34,429 nucleotides of DNA from DAOUAJ01 sp034433615. GTDB taxonomy: Bacteria; Chloroflexota; Anaerolineae; DUEN01. Location of the stretch: assembly GCA_034433615.1 (NCBI GenBank), contig DAOUAJ010000248.1, forward strand, positions 1 through 34,429, in the 5' to 3' direction. The notes under the pieces were generated by a model. The model had not been told where the DNA came from, did no database searches, and saw only the letters and a program-made list of their open reading frames with translations. Both the position numbers and the translations under genes were made by a program. This document shows, piece after piece, positions 29,802 to 34,429 of this stretch (the first letter of the stretch is position 1; the number at the start of each line of letters is the position of its first letter).

Positions 29802-32800
29802 CTAAATTAACGCGAGAGCCACTAGATGGCCGTGCGTAGTCGCTACGACGACGTTTCCTGGGGTGAGAGCACACAGGTGATGGACAGCCATCGGCTCGTC
29901 ACCGATGATCTGTCCACTGGGATCCACGGCCAAAAGCCGTTCGCGCGTCCCCACCATCCACAGATCATATCCTGGCCATGCCGCCAGGCCAGTCACAGGC
30001 GATCCGACGAGCAGGCGCTGCTTGGGAGAGCCATCTGTCAGCCTGAAAATGCCTACGAACCCATCGGCACCCCCCACCAGGACCTCCATCTCGCCGTCGT
30101 GATCCACGTCTGCCGCGATACAGGCCTGGATCAGGGTGCCCCCCTCCATCTTCCAAAGCCAATCCTCTTGCGTGGGAGATAAGACGCCGACGCCATGTTC
30201 AGCGGCTGCCACAATATGGCCTTTCTCTTTTTCTGAGGGCCCCACCCATTCAAAGGCTACCGATTCACCTGTCACAAAGGGGATCACCCGCCGGAGCGGG
30301 CGGAACATGGGTTGTCGCAATCCGCCGAACACGATCGCTTCGCCGCTGGGCTCCAGGCCGGGCCGGCCTTCGTAGATGCAGATGCCGTGACACCAACGGT
30401 TGCGCACCCAAAGGTTCTGGGGTGCCCGACCTTGAGGTGGGCAGGGGAGAAGATCCACCTGCCAGGAGCCGTCAGCCCAGCTATGGCCCAACACCCGCCC
30501 ATCGGGATCGAGAAAGACCAGCAAGGCGTACCCGCCGAGGACCAGAGCGCCTCGTCCGTCAGGCTCGCGATACCACACGGACAGCCCATGGACCGAATGC
30601 AGGAGGCCAAAATGAAGGTCTTTAGCTTCGCGGTTAAAGGGGGCAAAGGAAAGATCATGACGAATGGTTCCGTCGGGCTCCAGAATCACCAGCCGGCCTC
30701 CCAGCACACCGACGCAGACCTGATGGCATCCGTTGCCGTCCAGGTCATGACAGGAGACGTGGGTGATTTGATTGGGCGCTTGCCATCGCCAACGCTCCGC
30801 GCCCTCTTCGTTCAGGGCGACCAGCTCGTGGGCCGCGCTGACGGCGATCAGCTCCAGACACCCATCGTGATCCAGGTCAATGGGGATCAGCCGTCGCACA
30901 GGAGGCGTGGTCCAGCGGTTGCTATAAACCTCAATTTCATGGTAAACCAGTGGCTCACCCGTTGGAGGAGATGGGATATGGACTCGGATCTGGCGCGCCT
31001 TATCAGAGACGGGAAACCGCAGCGTCTCGAAGCGATCTTCCCAGCCATGAAAACGCGGGCAGATGGTCGTCTCCCGCTCCGGCTCATGTGTGCAGAGGCG
31101 CCAGTCATTCTGGAATCCGTCTAAGCTCAGGTTTATGATGATCCCGTCAGGCAGGGGATGAAAAGCCCGCAGCGTCGGCTGCCTGAAGCTGTCGCCGATC
31201 ACCCGCAGGTGATCTATGAAGACCTCCTCGCCCAGATCCAGGTGGATCTCGTATCGGGTGGCTTCCGGCCATTGCCGGACGAGGGAGCGCCACTCGGGCA
31301 ACATGGTATCCACCAGTTGCTCTGGGAACCCGTCGGCGGGTGCGGGCTGGGCTGTGACCACCACATTTCGGAGGCGCTCTTGCACCGGCTGCCACGCTCT
31401 GAACTGCCACCTGGCGTGCCAGGCGCCCATGGGCTGTGACGCGGGCTTCAGCCCGCAAGAGGTAACAGGCCGCGATGAACGGAACCGTTCCCGTAATCGA
31501 GCCGCGAGATCGAGACAGGCTTCGGAAGACAACACGAAGCTCAGCGGTTGATCGCTGCTCAGAACTACCTCGAAAGACTGCGTTCCCTGGCGGACCTGGA
31601 TGTGAGCCTCCAGGCTGTCAGGGCTATCGGCCTTCAGGATCATCTGGTGAGAGGCCAGATCCAGGTACACCCCTACGGGCCGATCGCTGCGGAAGCTGTA
31701 AGTGGGGGTAGCTTCAACGGAGAGGGCACCTGAGAGGGCGATGGCCTGAGGGGTGGCCATCAGGCTGACGGCCTGTATCTCCATCCCCGGTATCTGAAAG
31801 CCCTCTCGCCGGGGATCCACAGCGCACCAAGCCCACGGCTGTCCCTGCGTGTCCACGATTAAGGCTTGCGTGGGAGCGAGGAAGAGGATATCCAAGGACT
31901 CTGAAGATTCCACCGGCCGCACATAGAAGAGATTTTGGAAGGCGACCAGAGACCCAGAGTCGTAGAACCCTTGCTGGCGTTGGCGTAAGACGTAAGGATT
32001 GGCGGCTCCCTGAGGACCCTGTTCCTCGCTCGTAACCAGGAGCTCCTGGCTGGAGCATAAGGTGAAGACGTGATTGCCTTGCCGGGCGTGCCAAAAGCGG
32101 CCTTTAAGCTCCGCATAGCCGGGGGTGCGCCAGGTGCACGTGATGGTATAGGGGCCTGCCTCCTGGATTTCGACGGTATCCACGACCACGAAAAGGCCAT
32201 CACCAGGTTTAGACCAGAAGATATATCGGGTCCAACAGGTGTGATGGATGGGGTTCATCCGGGTGGCGCTCAGGGCGATGGCTGGAAAATCACTGGCGGT
32301 GATCCACTCCGCCAGGGGAGGCAGGGGAGTGCGATTGTAGCCATCGCTGATCAGCAAAGCGTTTTTATGGTAGTAGGATTGCCGGTCGGTGTTTTGGATC
32401 AGGAAGATATGCCCCGCCTGGCTGAAGCGGACGATCGCGTTCGCGGCGTGCATGCTGCCTTGCCAGCGATATCCGCCTTGATATCCTTCTACGAGCAAAT
32501 AGGGGTCTTGGGGAGCAAAACTCTTGCGGAAAACCAGTTTATCGAACGTGCGTTCGGGTGGCAGGGCGTTCAGCCCTACTCCCCCTTGATGCAGCCAGGT
32601 CTCCGGAGCGTTGACACTATGGCCCCTGGGCTCGATATGCTCCGGTGGATGAGTGGCCAGCTCGATCTGGTACGGGCTGAGCGGCAGTTTCTGCAGTCCG
32701 ATCAACCGCTGTGGCCACACGGGCGTTAACTCCGGGCCGGAATCGAATTTATGCATAAAAGTGGGAGAGAGGGACCACCCGTCCAGCCGCACTGGGGTCT

Positions 32801-34157
32801 TCAGGTTGGGCATGTGTTCCAAAACCCACTTCAGCTCTCCGTCCTGATAGTAGAAGGCGCAGGCTGCGACCATGATACCGGCCTCCTGCGGCAGGTACAT
32901 CGCGCCTGCGAGGCCTTCGCCATATCCTTCCAGACCCGCTCCAGCCCCCATGTTGTCGTGAACGGCGATCGCGCGTTGGGCGCATTGCCAAGCGTTACCG
33001 CTCTCGAAGAACTCAAAGCGTTCCTCCCCCAGGGCATACCATACGAGCGTAGCCAGATTGTTCAGGGTGGACTCGTCGTTTTGGTCGTCTATGCGCGCCT
33101 CCACCAGAGCGTCCAAAAACCTGCGACACTCGTCCATCCAGCGGTCGCAGAGTTCACCGGCTGCTGCGTTGGGACGGGCCTGCTCGCGCAAGAAACGAGC
33201 CTGCAGGTAAAAGGTATACGTGCCCTTGCCGTGATGGCGATGTCCCAGGGGGGGACGCCCGTCCCGCTTCCGCCACCACATGTCCTGGGTTTCGATCGCC
33301 GTTCTCAGGAGTAACTCGTCGGTGCGCAAGAGGTCTGCCTCATCCAGGAGTCCACCGGCCGATAACCAGGGGAGGGCCCGCACGATTCGCTCGATCAGAT
33401 AGTGCCAATCTCCATAGCTGTGTTCCACGCGGGCGTTGAGGGCGCGCAGGCTATCGCGCGCGAACTGCCCGTAACGGAGGTCCCCCGTCCATGCGTACAT
33501 GATCGCGTAAGCGCCTATTGCCTTAAGCAGCTCGGCAGGTGTCTGGGGCAGTGAAATATCCAAGGGGGTATCCGGCCATTCGGCCAGCCTGCGCGCCAGA
33601 GCTGACTCCAGATCTACCTCTAACAAAAAGGGGAGGGTGAGCTCGCCCTGGGCTCCAGCCTGGTCTATATGCTCGATCAGGCGATCAACGGCGTGTTCTA
33701 CGCCGGCTAATGTGCTGCCGCCAGCGAGGATACAGTTGACCCCGGTGCCATAAGGATTCAGTAGGGTCCGCAGGTCATATCCATCACCCCCAGGATATGT
33801 GACATCCGTTGCGCAGTAGTAGCGCGCGTACAGGGGGAGGAGAACACGATTCGTGTTTAGATTGCCGAGGAGGATCAAGGGCCGCTGCCGATAGGAGCCG
33901 GGCAGAGGAACACCTCGCCGCGGAATCACATCGTGATCTTTCATACACAAAGGCCGGGCGTGAGTGCGCTTTGCCACAGCAGCCGCCAACATCCGCGCCA
34001 ATTCTTCGTAGGCTGGATCCTGAGCGGGGTACACGATGACCCCGTCAGGCCGGCCCTGCTGAACCAGCGGGGTGGTCCGTTGAATGGTGCGAGGGAGCAT
34101 CGCAGGGTCACTATGGATTGGATCATTCAAAGGGAACTGGCTTGACTGAGGAGCCAT
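29802..34157 (-). CDS. Giant multidomain protein: heparinase-like module, discoidin-like domain, FG-GAP propeller
   Basis: This protein has 1451 residues and no signal peptide or membrane segment. Residues about 35-165 form an alpha/beta region (LVQQGRPDGVIVYPAQDPAY, then ILAGGSTLAGVEHAVDRLI) like the N-terminal domain of some glycosidases. Residues about 190-490 are helical, as in (alpha/alpha) toroids of polysaccharide lyases (AYAIMYAWTGDLRYGQFARD, DNMGAGAGLEGYGEGLAG). Residues 540-870 are beta-rich and contain GYRWQGSMHAANAIVRFSQA, reminiscent of the heparinase II/III sandwich. About 945-1080 looks discoidin-like. From 1085 to the end FG-GAP/VCBS blades carry calcium loops DLDHDG, DLDGNG and DVDHDG. 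It lies 65 bases after a CUT1 permease on the same strand, which suggests carbohydrate breakdown. Catalytic residues cannot be assigned. Confidence 0.7.
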   Translation of the reverse strand: MAPQSSQFPLNDPIHSDPAMLPRTIQRTTPLVQQGRPDGVIVYPAQDPAYEELARMLAAAVAKRTHARPLCMKDHDVIPRRGVPLPGSYRQRPLILLGNLNTNRVLLPLYARYYCATDVTYPGGDGYDLRTLLNPYGTGVNCILAGGSTLAGVEHAVDRLIEHIDQAGAQGELTLPFLLEVDLESALARRLAEWPDTPLDISLPQTPAELLKAIGAYAIMYAWTGDLRYGQFARDSLRALNARVEHSYGDWHYLIERIVRALPWLSAGGLLDEADLLRTDELLLRTAIETQDMWWRKRDGRPPLGHRHHGKGTYTFYLQARFLREQARPNAAAGELCDRWMDECRRFLDALVEARIDDQNDESTLNNLATLVWYALGEERFEFFESGNAWQCAQRAIAVHDNMGAGAGLEGYGEGLAGAMYLPQEAGIMVAACAFYYQDGELKWVLEHMPNLKTPVRLDGWSLSPTFMHKFDSGPELTPVWPQRLIGLQKLPLSPYQIELATHPPEHIEPRGHSVNAPETWLHQGGVGLNALPPERTFDKLVFRKSFAPQDPYLLVEGYQGGYRWQGSMHAANAIVRFSQAGHIFLIQNTDRQSYYHKNALLISDGYNRTPLPPLAEWITASDFPAIALSATRMNPIHHTCWTRYIFWSKPGDGLFVVVDTVEIQEAGPYTITCTWRTPGYAELKGRFWHARQGNHVFTLCSSQELLVTSEEQGPQGAANPYVLRQRQQGFYDSGSLVAFQNLFYVRPVESSESLDILFLAPTQALIVDTQGQPWAWCAVDPRREGFQIPGMEIQAVSLMATPQAIALSGALSVEATPTYSFRSDRPVGVYLDLASHQMILKADSPDSLEAHIQVRQGTQSFEVVLSSDQPLSFVLSSEACLDLAARLRERFRSSRPVTSCGLKPASQPMGAWHARWQFRAWQPVQERLRNVVVTAQPAPADGFPEQLVDTMLPEWRSLVRQWPEATRYEIHLDLGEEVFIDHLRVIGDSFRQPTLRAFHPLPDGIIINLSLDGFQNDWRLCTHEPERETTICPRFHGWEDRFETLRFPVSDKARQIRVHIPSPPTGEPLVYHEIEVYSNRWTTPPVRRLIPIDLDHDGCLELIAVSAAHELVALNEEGAERWRWQAPNQITHVSCHDLDGNGCHQVCVGVLGGRLVILEPDGTIRHDLSFAPFNREAKDLHFGLLHSVHGLSVWYREPDGRGALVLGGYALLVFLDPDGRVLGHSWADGSWQVDLLPCPPQGRAPQNLWVRNRWCHGICIYEGRPGLEPSGEAIVFGGLRQPMFRPLRRVIPFVTGESVAFEWVGPSEKEKGHIVAAAEHGVGVLSPTQEDWLWKMEGGTLIQACIAADVDHDGEMEVLVGGADGFVGIFRLTDGSPKQRLLVGSPVTGLAAWPGYDLWMVGTRERLLAVDPSGQIIGDEPMAVHHLCALTPGNVVVATTHGHLVALALI

Positions 34158-34222
34158 AGAGTTTGACGCTTGCCTCCTGTCGCAATCGAAATGCCACCGC
34201 GAGGGTGCATCCCGGCTTCCAT

Positions 34223-34429
34223 TCAGCCTTTGATGGCGCCGATGGTGATGCCCTGCAGGAAGTAACGCTGGAAGGCAAGGAAGACGATGATCATCGGTAC
34301 AGCCATCAGCGTTGAGCCGGCCATGGTCTGGCCTTGAACCAGGATCGTTGCCTCCCCGCCAGCCCCGCGGATCAATGCCAAACCTACCGACAGAACGCGC
34401 ATCTCAATGGAAGTGGTCGCCACGAGAGG
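34223..34429 (-). CDS. Carbohydrate ABC transporter permease (MalG type), partial
   Basis: This is the C-terminal 68 residues of a CUT1 permease; the gene continues beyond the right edge. The final helix and ending VPMIIVFLAFQRYFLQGITIGAIKG are characteristic of MalG/UgpE permeases. The sequence before it contains the loop GEATILVQGQTMAGSTLMA. It precedes the 1451-residue protein on the same strand, so the two are probably co-transcribed. It is distinct from the permease at 15373-16275. Confidence 0.87.
   Translation of the reverse strand, partial: PLVATTSIEMRVLSVGLALIRGAGGEATILVQGQTMAGSTLMAVPMIIVFLAFQRYFLQGITIGAIKG

Overview
The window looks like a chromosomal segment of a Chloroflexota bacterium (Anaerolineae or Caldilineae type). 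The reasons are the high GC content, an ECF sigma / anti-sigma / bactofilin-like operon, Uma2 and DUF4058 proteins, Tat-lipoprotein CUT1 transporters without their own ATPase, and families of short GATCGCT-, GCGTAAAACGT- and CTTCGTG-type dispersed repeats between genes. This assignment is inference; no rRNA or tRNA gene is present.

Layout. 1-2088: ECF sigma factor (5' end cut off), zf-HC2 anti-sigma factor and a membrane protein with a bactofilin-like beta-helical head. 2195-3499 (minus): MFS transporter. 3500-4332: repeat-rich spacer with a long hairpin and one doubtful small ORF. 4333-5085: xylose-isomerase-like TIM barrel, convergent with a Uma2 protein (5135-5845, minus). 5958-7763 (minus): SnoaL-like protein and a second MFS transporter. 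8113-9012: GNAT protein. 9033-9960: gene graveyard with a truncated ABC-F ATPase fused at microhomology to a fragment of a second LacI gene, scrambled pieces of a LacI-RraA intergenic region, a dispersed repeat and a surface-protein tail. 10055-10903: three unrecognised small genes behind a promoter and a seven-codon leader ORF.

The core, 10988-26488, is a single-strand catabolic island of about 15.5 kb. It holds a LacI regulator with a perfect inverted-repeat operator overlapping its own promoter, an RraA-family protein, a CUT1 ABC importer (Tat lipoprotein plus two permeases, no ATPase), a PPC/DUF296 protein, a zinc alcohol dehydrogenase, a second RraA protein, a tartronate-semialdehyde-reductase-like beta-hydroxyacid dehydrogenase, a third RraA protein, DUF4058, a tungsten/molybdenum aldehyde:ferredoxin oxidoreductase, a D-2-hydroxyacid dehydrogenase, an HpcH/HpaI aldolase and, behind a MITE-like element, an Ldh2-family dehydrogenase. 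Together they read as uptake of a sugar, polyol or sugar acid, oxidation, aldol cleavage to pyruvate or a similar 2-oxoacid plus an aldehyde, and either reduction or ferredoxin-linked oxidation of the aldehyde. Three divergent RraA paralogues in one locus do not match a standard pathway that I know; this is the best candidate for an undescribed system.

Right flank: rsfS with an apparent CTG start, a DMT (EamA) permease carrying an in-frame repeat insertion, a ROK sugar kinase, a Phd-type antitoxin followed by only the C-terminal half of its PIN toxin, and on the minus strand the end of a second CUT1 permease followed by a 1451-residue protein. That protein appears to combine a heparinase-like toroid and sandwich, a discoidin-like domain and an FG-GAP/VCBS propeller, with no signal peptide.
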